A stretch of 7,002 bases of DNA from assembly GCA_049698215.1 (NCBI GenBank), contig JBAVXH010000304.1:1-7002 (forward strand), given 5' to 3'. Positions 1 through 5,189 of this stretch are shown in pieces. Position numbers and translations under genes: made by a program. Origin of the DNA: PALSA-894 sp049698215 (GTDB lineage: Bacteria > Pseudomonadota > Alphaproteobacteria > Rhizobiales > Xanthobacteraceae). How positions within the stretch are numbered: position 1 is the stretch's first letter; every line of letters begins with the position of its first letter. The notes under the pieces are model-generated. The model had not been told where the DNA came from, did no database searches, and saw nothing but the letters and a program-made list of their open reading frames with translations.

Positions 1-301
1 CCATCATCGGCGGCATCATGCCGTCGCGGCCGCCGAAACGAGGACCGTGCCCGCCGCGCGGGCCGTAATCGTCATCGCCGCCGTAGCGGCGATCTTCGAA
101 GCGGCGCCGGCGCGGACCTCGATCCTCGTCATCGCGGCTCCAGCGGTCCCGCCACCCGGGACCGCGGCCTTCGGGGCCTGCCTGCGGAGCGGGCGAATTG
201 GCGGACGGATTGTCCGCTTGCGGCGGTTGCTGCGCGATGGCGGGAATGGCAACGGCAGCCGCGACCACGAGCGCGGCTACGCAGAGCGCTGGCTTGAGCA
301 T
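1..301 (-). CDS. Exported low-complexity Arg/Asp/Gly-rich protein, N-terminal part
   Basis: An open frame starts at the ATG at 301 and runs leftward off the window edge, showing 100 codons and no stop. A strong ribosome binding site, AAGGAGG (314 to 308 on the minus strand), lies 6 nt before the ATG and fixes the start. Residues 1-23 form a signal peptide: short basic start, an Ala/Val/Leu core and an A-I-A cleavage site before Gln24. After that come a Gln/Pro/Asn/Ala stretch (about 24-42) and a highly charged region rich in Arg, Asp and Gly (about 45-93) ending in Met/Pro repeats (MMPPMM). There is no lipobox. The mature part looks disordered or like the linker of a periplasmic or envelope protein. 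I do not recognise the family. A folded domain may follow beyond the edge. The gene is real with good confidence, but its function is unknown. Confidence 0.72.
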   Translation of the reverse strand, partial: MLKPALCVAALVVAAAVAIPAIAQQPPQADNPSANSPAPQAGPEGRGPGWRDRWSRDDEDRGPRRRRFEDRRYGGDDDYGPRGGHGPRFGGRDGMMPPMM

Positions 302-488
302 GGGTGTCCTCCTTGTAGGCGAAGCGGCTGAACCCGCGCTTCGCCCTATGCGGCGATCGTGCCGCGCACGTTCGCTCCCATGCGGAATTCTCAAGTCATC
401 CTGGGCGGAATGAAGGCGGCGCGGCCTCGCCACAACATGAAATTCCGGTCATATGTATCGGCAAAGTTAACGCATTCAGGAGCTGTTC
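302..488. other. Divergent intergenic region between exported protein and peptidase
   Basis: These 187 bp separate two divergent genes and should hold both promoters. I see the ribosome binding sites (308-314 for the leftward gene, 478-482 for the rightward gene) but no convincing -35/-10 pair. The stretch at 448-470 is AT-richer than its surroundings and is the likeliest place for the peptidase promoter. A 7-bp inverted repeat (CGGAATT near 383 and AATTCCG near 441) is too short and too widely spaced to call an operator. Confidence 0.4.
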
Positions 489-1646
489 ATGACGTCGGGT
501 GTGCGGGGCGAAAAGGCCGTGGTCGAGTGGCTCGACGGCCAGAAGGGCGCGATGCTCTCTTTGCTCGAGGACATCGTGAACATCGACGGCGGCTCCTATG
601 ACAAGGAAGGCGTCGATGCGGTCGGGGCGAGGCTGCGGACGTTTCTGGAAGGGCAGGGCATCGCCTGCGAGACGATCGAAAACGAGACGTTCGGCGACGC
701 GTTGCGCGCGACCGTCGGGGGCCCCTCGAATTCAGCCATCATGCTGATGGGCCATCGCGACACGGTGTTTCCCAAGGGCGAGCCGACGCGGCGTCCGTTC
801 AGAATAGAGAACGGCAAGGCCTACGGTCCCGGCGTCGCCGACATGAAGGCGGGGCTGGTGATGAACGCCTTTGTGCTCGCCGCCTTCCAGAAGTTCGGTG
901 GCGCACCCGCGCCGCTGGTCGGGCTCTTCACCTCCGATGAGGAGATCGGCTCGCCCGCGTGCCGTCCGATCATCGAGGCGGAGGCGCGGCGGGCGCGCGC
1001 CGTGTTCAATTCCGAACCGGGCCGCCCGAGCGGGAACGTCGTGAACGGCCGCAAGGGCGGCGTGTTCATGAAAATGGAAATCACCGGCAAGGCGGCGCAT
1101 TCCGGCGGCAATTTCTCGGATGGCATTTCGGCGATCGAGGAACTCGCGCGCAAGACGATCGCGCTGCACGCGCTCACCGACCTGACCCGCGGCACCACCG
1201 TGAACGTCGGCCTCGTCTCCGGCGGCCAGACCGTCAATACGGTGGCGCCCTGGGCGACATGCGAGATCGACCTGCGCTACGTCACGCCCGCCGATCGCGA
1301 AGATGCGATGGGCAAGATCACGCGCATCGTCGAAACGGCGCATGTGCCCGGGACCAGCGCCACGCTTGCGGTCGCGGGCGAGTTCAAGCCGCTGGTGGAG
1401 ACGCCCGACTCGAAGCGCCTGTTCGAGCACTACGCCGGCTGTGCGAGCGACGTCGGCCTCAAGGTCGAAGGGGAGTTCACCGGCGGCTGCGCGGATTCGG
1501 GCTTCACCGCTGCGGTCGGCACGCCGACCATCTGCGCGGTCGGTCCGGTTGGCGGCAAGGCGCATACGCCGGACGAATATCTGGTGGTCGACTCGCTCGT
1601 GCCCCGTGCGCAGACCCTGGCGCTGGCAGTGGCGCGGCTGACGTAA
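489..1646 (+). CDS. M20-family zinc peptidase, glutamate carboxypeptidase-like
   Basis: This 385-residue protein has no signal peptide, so it should be cytoplasmic. It matches the M20 family (CPG2, ArgE, DapE), di-zinc enzymes that remove an amino acid, often glutamate, from an N-acyl or peptide substrate. The visible active-site set is complete. GHRDTVFP gives zinc ligand His89 and Asp91. VADMK gives the bridging Asp118. SDEEIGS gives general base Glu151 and ligand Glu152. NSEPG gives Glu176, and GGKAHTPDEY gives ligand His359. The lid/dimerisation domain is at about 185-295, with KAAHSGG (His204) and DLRY (Arg263). The length is usual for the family. The start is the ATG at 489, with AGGAG at 478-482 spaced 6 nt. 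The stop at 1644-1646 is immediately followed by the stop of the convergent antitoxin gene. Motif order favours the carboxypeptidase G2 branch over DapE, but the substrate cannot be read from sequence. Confidence 0.93.
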   Translation: MTSGVRGEKAVVEWLDGQKGAMLSLLEDIVNIDGGSYDKEGVDAVGARLRTFLEGQGIACETIENETFGDALRATVGGPSNSAIMLMGHRDTVFPKGEPTRRPFRIENGKAYGPGVADMKAGLVMNAFVLAAFQKFGGAPAPLVGLFTSDEEIGSPACRPIIEAEARRARAVFNSEPGRPSGNVVNGRKGGVFMKMEITGKAAHSGGNFSDGISAIEELARKTIALHALTDLTRGTTVNVGLVSGGQTVNTVAPWATCEIDLRYVTPADREDAMGKITRIVETAHVPGTSATLAVAGEFKPLVETPDSKRLFEHYAGCASDVGLKVEGEFTGGCADSGFTAAVGTPTICAVGPVGGKAHTPDEYLVVDSLVPRAQTLALAVARLT

Positions 1647-1955
1647 CTACCCTGTCTTCTTCGCCTTCGGATTTGCACTCAAGGTCAGTCCGACCGCGCC
1701 GAGCACGCGGATCACCGTTTCGAACTCTGGCTTGGTCCGGCCATCCAGCGAACGATAGAGGTTCTCTCGAGACAGCCCGGTCTTGCGCGCGACGCCAGAC
1801 ATGCCCTTGGCGCGTGCCACTGTCCCGAGCGCAGAAGCAATGAAGGATGAATCCTCCGTCTCAAGCGCCTCGGTCAGGTAGGCCGCGATCGCTTCGGGTG
1901 TATCGAGATAGTGAGCGGAGTCGTAAGGCCGCGTCCTGATCTTGGTCTTGTTCAT
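1647..1955 (-). CDS. Antitoxin with helix-turn-helix, HI1420/HigA-like (type II TA)
   Basis: This 102-residue protein is of the 'addiction module antidote' type that pairs with RelE-like killer proteins. The N-terminal part (about 10-45) has the typical YDSAHYLDTPEAIAAYLTEA segment. An Xre-type helix-turn-helix follows at about 48-75 (MSGVARKTGLSRENLYRSL), then the usual PEFETVIRVLGAVGL segment. It should neutralise the toxin by binding it and repress the operon by binding DNA. The 38-bp palindrome at the toxin 5' end is the obvious target. The start is the ATG at 1955. A longer upstream extension of this frame is only a shadow of the toxin gene. The ATG lies 4 nt after the toxin stop, and its GAGGA ribosome binding site is inside the last toxin codons, so translation is probably coupled. 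The TAG stop (1649-1647) abuts the peptidase TAA. Confidence 0.92.
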   Translation of the reverse strand: MNKTKIRTRPYDSAHYLDTPEAIAAYLTEALETEDSSFIASALGTVARAKGMSGVARKTGLSRENLYRSLDGRTKPEFETVIRVLGAVGLTLSANPKAKKTG

Positions 1956-1959
1956 GGAG

Positions 1960-2286
1960 TCAGTCCTCAAGGTTCGCTTCCAGCGCGATGGCTTGCTTGA
2001 TATCGCGCGCCTGGGTCGACTTGTCGCCTCCGCACAGGAGAATGACGAGCTTCTTGCCGCGCTTCGTGTAGTAAACCCGATAGCCTGGTCCGAAGTGGAT
2101 GCGCATCTCGCTGACGCCGCCCCCAACCGGCGCAACGTCACCGGGGCTGCCGTGCGCCAGGCGATCGATCCGCGCTGCGATCTTTGCTTTCCCGCTTGGG
2201 TCACGGAGCTTCCTCATCCACGCGGAGAACACCTCCGTTTCGCGGACGGTGAGCTTGATTGAATGTAGCGTATACGCTACATTCAA
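1960..2286 (-). CDS. RelE/HigB-like toxin, 'addiction module killer protein' type (HI1419-like)
   Basis: This is a small basic toxin of the RelE/ParE superfamily, whose members are typically ribosome-dependent mRNA endonucleases. Hallmarks, numbered from the TTG start: TEVFSAWMRKLRD at 17-29, PVGGGVSEMRIHFGPGYRVYY at 53-73, and LLCGGDKSTQARDIKQA at 83-99, the near-invariant C-terminal motif. It precedes its antitoxin, the HigBA-type order, and the two genes are 4 nt apart. The 5' end is unclear. The frame is closed by a TGA immediately upstream of the TTG at 2286, which has only a weak ribosome binding site. There is no in-frame ATG or GTG before codon 19. Family members, as I recall them, begin about where residue 9 or 10 lies here, so the first 10 residues, encoded by the palindrome, may not be translated. 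The body and stop are secure; the start is not. Confidence 0.9.
   Translation of the reverse strand: MNVAYTLHSIKLTVRETEVFSAWMRKLRDPSGKAKIAARIDRLAHGSPGDVAPVGGGVSEMRIHFGPGYRVYYTKRGKKLVILLCGGDKSTQARDIKQAIALEANLED
1964..1968 (-). promoter_or_regulatory. Antitoxin ribosome binding site inside toxin 3' end
   Basis: GAGGA on the minus strand is formed by the last two sense codons of the toxin gene, 8 nt before the antitoxin ATG at 1955. It decides the antitoxin start and implies that ribosomes finishing the toxin can reinitiate on the antitoxin. Confidence 0.7.
2255..2283 (+). promoter_or_regulatory. Candidate promoter toward flavin reductase inside the palindrome
   Basis: TTGATT (2255-2260), 17 nt, then TACATT (2278-2283). 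Each hexamer matches the sigma-70 consensus at four of six positions and the spacing is ideal. Transcription would begin near 2290 and leave a leader of about 98 nt before the ATG at 2388. The site lies wholly within the antitoxin operator candidate. This is inference from hexamers only. Confidence 0.35.
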
Positions 2287-2290
2287 TCAA
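2262..2290 (-). promoter_or_regulatory. Mirror-image candidate promoter toward toxin-antitoxin genes
   Basis: Because the palindrome is perfect, the same TTGATT-17-TACATT arrangement reads leftward (-35 at 2290-2285, -10 at 2267-2262). Transcription would start near 2255, downstream of the TTG at 2286. It is therefore compatible with toxin synthesis only if translation begins further in. This conflict lowers confidence. Confidence 0.28.
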
Positions 2291-2387
2291 GAGGGCGGGC
2301 TTCTTGTCGTGTGTGCTTGTCTCGTTGCCATCTCCAACTATGATCCCGGTCCTTCCGCGTCCCTCCATCCATCGAGCATCCCCGACA

Positions 2388-3500
2388 ATGACCAGCGCCC
2401 TGTTCACGCCGTACAAGATCAATGGCCTCGAGCTTGCCAACCGCATCAATGTCGCGCCGATGTGCCAGTACTCGGCCGCCGATGGGGTGATCGGCGACTG
2501 GCACATGACGCATCTTGGGATGCTGGCGAATTCGGGCGCCGGGCTCGTGTTCGTCGAGATGACCGATGTGGAGCGGCGCGGGCGCATCACGCATGGCTGC
2601 GTCGGCATCTATTCGGACGACTGCGAGGCGGCGCTGACGCGGGTGATCGCACACTGCAAGCGGATCGGCACCGCCAAGTTCGGCATCCAGATCGCGCATG
2701 CGGGACGCAAGGCGTCCTCCGCGCCGCCGTGGCAGGGTGGGAAGGGGCTCAAGCCGGACCAGGACCCGTGGGAGACGATCGGCCCGTCGGCGATCCCGTT
2801 TGGTGCGGACTGGCCCGCGCCGCGCCAGATGACCGAATCCGACATCGATCATGTGCGCGATCAATATGTGAACGGCGCGAAGCGCGCGCTGCGCGCCGGC
2901 TTCGACACGATCCAGCTGCACATGGCGCATGGCTATCTGATCCATGCTTTCACCTCGCCGATCTCGAACCGGCGCAACGACCGCTACGGCGGCGATCTCG
3001 CCGGCCGCATGAGCTTTAGCCTCGAAGTGATCCGGGCGATCCGCGCCGTGGCGCCGAAGGACTATCCCGTAGGCGCGCGCATCTCGGCGGTCGATTGGGT
3101 GGACGGCGGGCTCACGGCGGACGACGCGGTGAAATGGGTCGCTGCCATGAAGGAGAGCGGACTCGACTACGTCGATGTGTCGTCGGGCGGCGTCAACGCC
3201 GACGTGCGCACGCCGACGACGCCCGGCTACAACGTGCCGATCGCCGAACAGATCAAGCGTGAGACCGGGATCGCAACCAGCGTTGTCGGCATGATCGCGA
3301 CGCCGCGCCAGGCCGAGGAGATCGTGGCCAGCGGCAAGGCCGACATGATCGCGCTAGGCCGCGCCATGCTCGATGACCCGCACTGGGCCTGGATGGCGGC
3401 GCGGGAGTTGGGCGCTGACGTCGCGCGGCCCAACCAGTATCTGCGCGCAGCGCCCAAGCTGTGGCCGGGCGCCGCGCTCTATCGCGAAAACGCGGCGTAA
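2388..3500 (+). CDS. Old yellow enzyme family NAD(P)H:flavin-dependent oxidoreductase, XenA/YqjM-like
   Basis: This 370-residue TIM-barrel flavoenzyme with non-covalent FMN should reduce activated C=C bonds (enones, maleimides, nitro-compounds) with NAD(P)H in the cytoplasm. Class III (YqjM/XenA) features are visible. PMCQYSA has the redox-tuning Cys26 and Tyr28. GIQIAHAGRK at 99-108 has FMN-contacting Gln101. LHMAHGYL has the substrate-binding pair His178/His181. SNRRNDRYGG is at 193-202, Arg231 is in GARIS, and the phosphate-binding ALGRAM has Gly324-Arg325. The segment at about 110-135 (SSAPPWQGGKGLKP then WETIGPSAIPFG) resembles XenA more than the shorter YqjM. The start is the ATG at 2388, because MTSALFTPY aligns with known family N-termini. 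The frame is open back to 2259, but that part is not protein-like. The ribosome binding site is weak. Physiological substrate is unknown. A palindromic repeat begins 10 bp after the stop. Confidence 0.93.
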   Translation: MTSALFTPYKINGLELANRINVAPMCQYSAADGVIGDWHMTHLGMLANSGAGLVFVEMTDVERRGRITHGCVGIYSDDCEAALTRVIAHCKRIGTAKFGIQIAHAGRKASSAPPWQGGKGLKPDQDPWETIGPSAIPFGADWPAPRQMTESDIDHVRDQYVNGAKRALRAGFDTIQLHMAHGYLIHAFTSPISNRRNDRYGGDLAGRMSFSLEVIRAIRAVAPKDYPVGARISAVDWVDGGLTADDAVKWVAAMKESGLDYVDVSSGGVNADVRTPTTPGYNVPIAEQIKRETGIATSVVGMIATPRQAEEIVASGKADMIALGRAMLDDPHWAWMAARELGADVARPNQYLRAAPKLWPGAALYRENAA

Positions 3501-3509
3501 CAACGCGAT

Positions 3510-3578
3510 GTCATCCCGGCCGAGCCATAAGCGCGTTTACGCGCGTCTGCGACGCGCTATGGCGAGAGCCGGGATCCA
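3510..3578 (+). repeat. Palindromic intergenic repeat, unit A
   Basis: A 69-bp foldable element lies just after the flavin reductase stop. Outer arms ATCCCGGC (3513-3520) and GCCGGGAT (3568-3575) enclose a second stem, GCCATA and GCGCG (3524-3535, one bulged A) with CGCGCTATGGC (3553-3563). The apex can form either of two small hairpins, 3531-3535/3540-3544 or 3542-3547/3551-3556. Positions 3524-3563 are related to 5118-5157 (31 of 40 identical). It resembles the GC-rich palindromic repeats I recall from Bradyrhizobium-type genomes, but copy number here is unverified. It could end or stabilise the upstream transcript. Confidence 0.75.
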
Positions 3579-3617
3579 CATAACACCGTCATAGCGACAG
3601 GGCATTGCCGGGCAACA

Positions 3618-3655
3618 TGGATCCCGGATCGCGCCTTCGGCGCGTCCGGGATGAC
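3618..3655 (-). repeat. Palindromic intergenic repeat, unit B, opposite orientation to A
   Basis: This is a compact hairpin: ATCCCGGA (3621-3628) pairs with TCCGGGAT (3645-3652) and CGCGCC (3630-3635) pairs with GGCGCG (3639-3644), leaving a 3-nt loop and one unpaired T. Its 10-bp ends are the exact reverse complements of the ends of unit A: 3618-3627 against 3569-3578, and 3646-3655 against 3510-3519. The two units therefore form a head-to-head pair, as in composite REP-type elements. There is no T-tract, so it is not a classical terminator. Confidence 0.75.
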
Positions 3656-3817
3656 AGCCTGAGTCCAGAACTTTCCCGGGAAACGCTGGCCTGCGTGTAC
3701 GGCGCTACGGTGCGACATATTGCAACTCGCTTTGACTCGCCCGGCCGCCGCCCGCAGAGTGCGCGCACCTTGAAGAACGAATGGGCCGCAAACGGCCTGC
3801 CACAGGGAGGGCGACGC
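3656..3817. other. Leader and presumed promoter region of the Liv-type operon
   Basis: No gene is seen here. The frame of the binding protein is open back to 3605, but the upstream part runs through the repeat and lacks a signal peptide, so it is not coding. TTGACT at 3732-3737 is a good -35 hexamer, but the sequence 17 nt on (CAGAGT) is a poor -10, so the promoter is only a weak candidate. A 12-bp palindrome TTTCCCGGGAAA sits at 3672-3683. A 5-bp stem with a CAAA loop (3784-3797) precedes the ribosome binding site GGGAGG (3805-3810). Confidence 0.4.
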
Positions 3818-5011
3818 ATGAACACGTTGATCAAACTTTTCTCATCCGCCGCGCTGGCCGCGCTGCTCGCGACGGCGGCGCAGGCGCAGGACACCGTCAA
3901 GATCGGCTGGGCACTTCCGAAATCCGGGCCCGGCGCGCCGGGTGCCGCCATCACCACACTGCCGAACTACCAGGTGTGGGTGAAGGACGTGAACGACGCC
4001 GGCGGCCTCAACGTCGGCGGCAAGAAGATGAAGATCGAGGTGATCGAGTACGACGACCGCTCGAACTCCGAAGAGCTGATCAAGGCGATCGAGCGTCTCG
4101 CCACGCAGGACAAGGTCGACTTCATCCTGGCGCCGTGGAGCACGGGGATGAACCTCGCGGCCGCGCCGATCTTCAACAAATACGGCTACCCGCATCTTGC
4201 CGTGACGGCGAACTCCAACCGGTCGCCCGAGATGGTGAAGCGCTGGTCGAACCTCACCTTCTGGCTCGGCCTGCCGTCGGAGATCATCGACGGTCTCGTC
4301 ACCACGCTCGATGCGCTGCGCAAGGACGGCAAGATCGGCAACAAGGTCGCGATGGCCGCCGTCGGCGATCAGTTCGGCATCGAGCAGTCGACGGCCGCGC
4401 GCGAGGGATTCAAGAAGGCCGGCTTCGAGCTCGTCTACGACAAGTCCTATCCGTTCGGCACGCAGGACCTGCAGCCGATCGTCAAGGACGCGCAGGCCGG
4501 CAATCCTGATGTCTTCGTCGCGTTCAGCTATCCGCCGGACACGATCGGCCTCACCGATCAGTCCAAGATCGCGGGCTTCAGCCCGAAGGTTTTCTTCACC
4601 GGCGTCGGCACGGCCTTCCCGCTGTTCAAGCAGAAGTTCGGCGCCAGCGCCGAAGGCGTGATGGGCATCGGCGGCTCGAACGCAGACCTGCCCAGCCTGA
4701 AGAAATACATCGAGCATCACAAGTCGGTGGTCGGCCGCGAGCCGGACCGCTGGGCGAGCCCGGTGACCTACGCGAGCCTGCAGGTGCTGCAGCAGGCGAT
4801 CGAGAAGGTCGGCAAGATCGACCGCGAGGCGGTGATCAAGGAGATCAACACCGGCACGTTCGACACGATCATCGGCAAGATCAAGCTCCAGGATAACCAC
4901 TACAAGGGCGTCTGGGCGGTCGGCCAATGGCAGGGCGATAATTTCTACGGCGTCGCGCCGAAGCAGGACGGCGCGCGCGCCCCGATCGTGCCGAAGCCGG
5001 CGTGGCAGTAA
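3818..5011 (+). CDS. Periplasmic substrate-binding protein of Liv-type (branched-chain amino acid family) ABC importer
   Basis: This is a 397-residue preprotein. Residues 1-23 form a signal peptide (Lys6, Ala/Leu core, A-Q-A cleavage site before Gln24), so the mature protein is periplasmic. It has the two-lobed type 1 periplasmic binding fold (Peripla_BP_6, LivJ/LivK-like). Visible segments include TVKIGWALPKSGPGA at 26-40, the VWVKDVNDAGGLNVGGKKMKI stretch at 53-73, APWSTGMNLAAAPIF at 105-119, the inter-lobe GDQFGIEQSTAAREGFKKAG at 183-202, and PDVFVAF at 230-236. The start is the ATG at 3818, supported by the signal peptide and GGGAGG 7 nt upstream. A longer in-frame extension to 3605 is rejected. 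It is the first gene of an operon with livH and livM. The family transports branched-chain amino acids but also other amino acids, amides and aromatic acids, so the ligand is not assigned. A palindromic repeat lies 39 bp after the stop. Confidence 0.94.
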   Translation: MNTLIKLFSSAALAALLATAAQAQDTVKIGWALPKSGPGAPGAAITTLPNYQVWVKDVNDAGGLNVGGKKMKIEVIEYDDRSNSEELIKAIERLATQDKVDFILAPWSTGMNLAAAPIFNKYGYPHLAVTANSNRSPEMVKRWSNLTFWLGLPSEIIDGLVTTLDALRKDGKIGNKVAMAAVGDQFGIEQSTAAREGFKKAGFELVYDKSYPFGTQDLQPIVKDAQAGNPDVFVAFSYPPDTIGLTDQSKIAGFSPKVFFTGVGTAFPLFKQKFGASAEGVMGIGGSNADLPSLKKYIEHHKSVVGREPDRWASPVTYASLQVLQQAIEKVGKIDREAVIKEINTGTFDTIIGKIKLQDNHYKGVWAVGQWQGDNFYGVAPKQDGARAPIVPKPAWQ

Positions 5012-5050
5012 AGGTCGCGGCACGGCGTTAATAGTTAATCGCGAACGCGT

Positions 5051-5174
5051 CATGCCCGGCCTCGCGCCGGGCATCCACGTCTTGCCCTCATGTGCGAAGA
5101 TAGGACGTGGATGGCCGGGCATCAGGGCGTTCACGCCCGTCGCCGACGGGCTATGCCCGGCCGCGACGGCCGGG
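5051..5174 (+). repeat. Composite palindromic repeat inside the transporter operon, unit C
   Basis: The 178-bp gap between binding protein and livH is mostly palindromic. Stems: ATGCCCGGC (5052-5060) with GCCGGGCAT (5066-5074); CATCCACGTC (5072-5081) with GACGTGGATG (5104-5113); GGCCGGGCAT (5113-5122) with ATGCCCGGCC (5153-5162); and CCCGGCC (5156-5162) with GGCCGGG (5168-5174). The first arm can also pair with 5114-5122, so several folds exclude each other. The apex 5125-5150 offers two competing hairpins, as in unit A. The element ends 15 nt before the livH ATG. Such intra-operon repeats are known in other systems to protect upstream mRNA, which would favour excess binding protein over permease. 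That role is inferred here. Confidence 0.78.
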
Positions 5175-5189
5175 ACCCTGTAGCGCGTC

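Larger units (their letters stand above)
2254..2291. promoter_or_regulatory. Perfect 38-bp palindrome, probable toxin-antitoxin operator
   Basis: The half-site TTGATTGAATGTAGCGTA, with one flanking C, is followed without spacer by its exact reverse complement, centred between 2272 and 2273. All 19 base pairs match, and symmetry ends at 2253/2292. It is much AT-richer than the surrounding DNA. Dimeric helix-turn-helix antitoxins of this class repress their own operon through palindromes at the promoter, so this is the likely binding site, perhaps for two dimers given its length. It has no T-tract and is not a normal terminator. It lies between the leftward toxin and the rightward flavin reductase, so bound repressor could affect both. 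Confidence 0.75.

Noticed and set aside
201..217. GCGGAC/GTCCGC inverted repeat
   Set aside because: It is inside the coding part of the exported protein and only 6 bp long, as expected by chance in GC-rich DNA.
732..1565. 277-codon open frame on the minus strand opposite the peptidase
   Set aside because: It is a shadow of the M20 peptidase; its Arg/Ala/His-rich composition is not protein-like and it has no ribosome binding site.
1956..2204. N-terminal extension of the antitoxin frame
   Set aside because: It overlaps the toxin gene in another frame; the ATG at 1955 with GAGGA upstream matches the family start.
2259..2387. N-terminal extension of the flavin reductase from the TTG in the palindrome, or from the ATG at 2340
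   Set aside because: The extra residues match nothing in the family; MTSALFTPY from 2388 aligns with known N-termini.
3672..3683. 12-bp palindrome TTTCCCGGGAAA upstream of the binding protein
   Set aside because: It is short, not repeated in the window and not tied to a visible promoter; it could arise by chance.
3709..3724. Sigma-54-like GG...TTGC arrangement
   Set aside because: The spacing between GG and GC is one base too long and the TGGCAC half is poor.
3784..3797. 5-bp stem with CAAA loop before the binding protein ribosome binding site, as an attenuator
   Set aside because: The stem is short, does not cover the ribosome binding site and lacks a T-tract.
3605..3817. N-terminal extension of the binding protein by 71 codons
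   Set aside because: It passes through repeat unit B, would bury the signal peptide, and the ATG at 3818 has a strong ribosome binding site.
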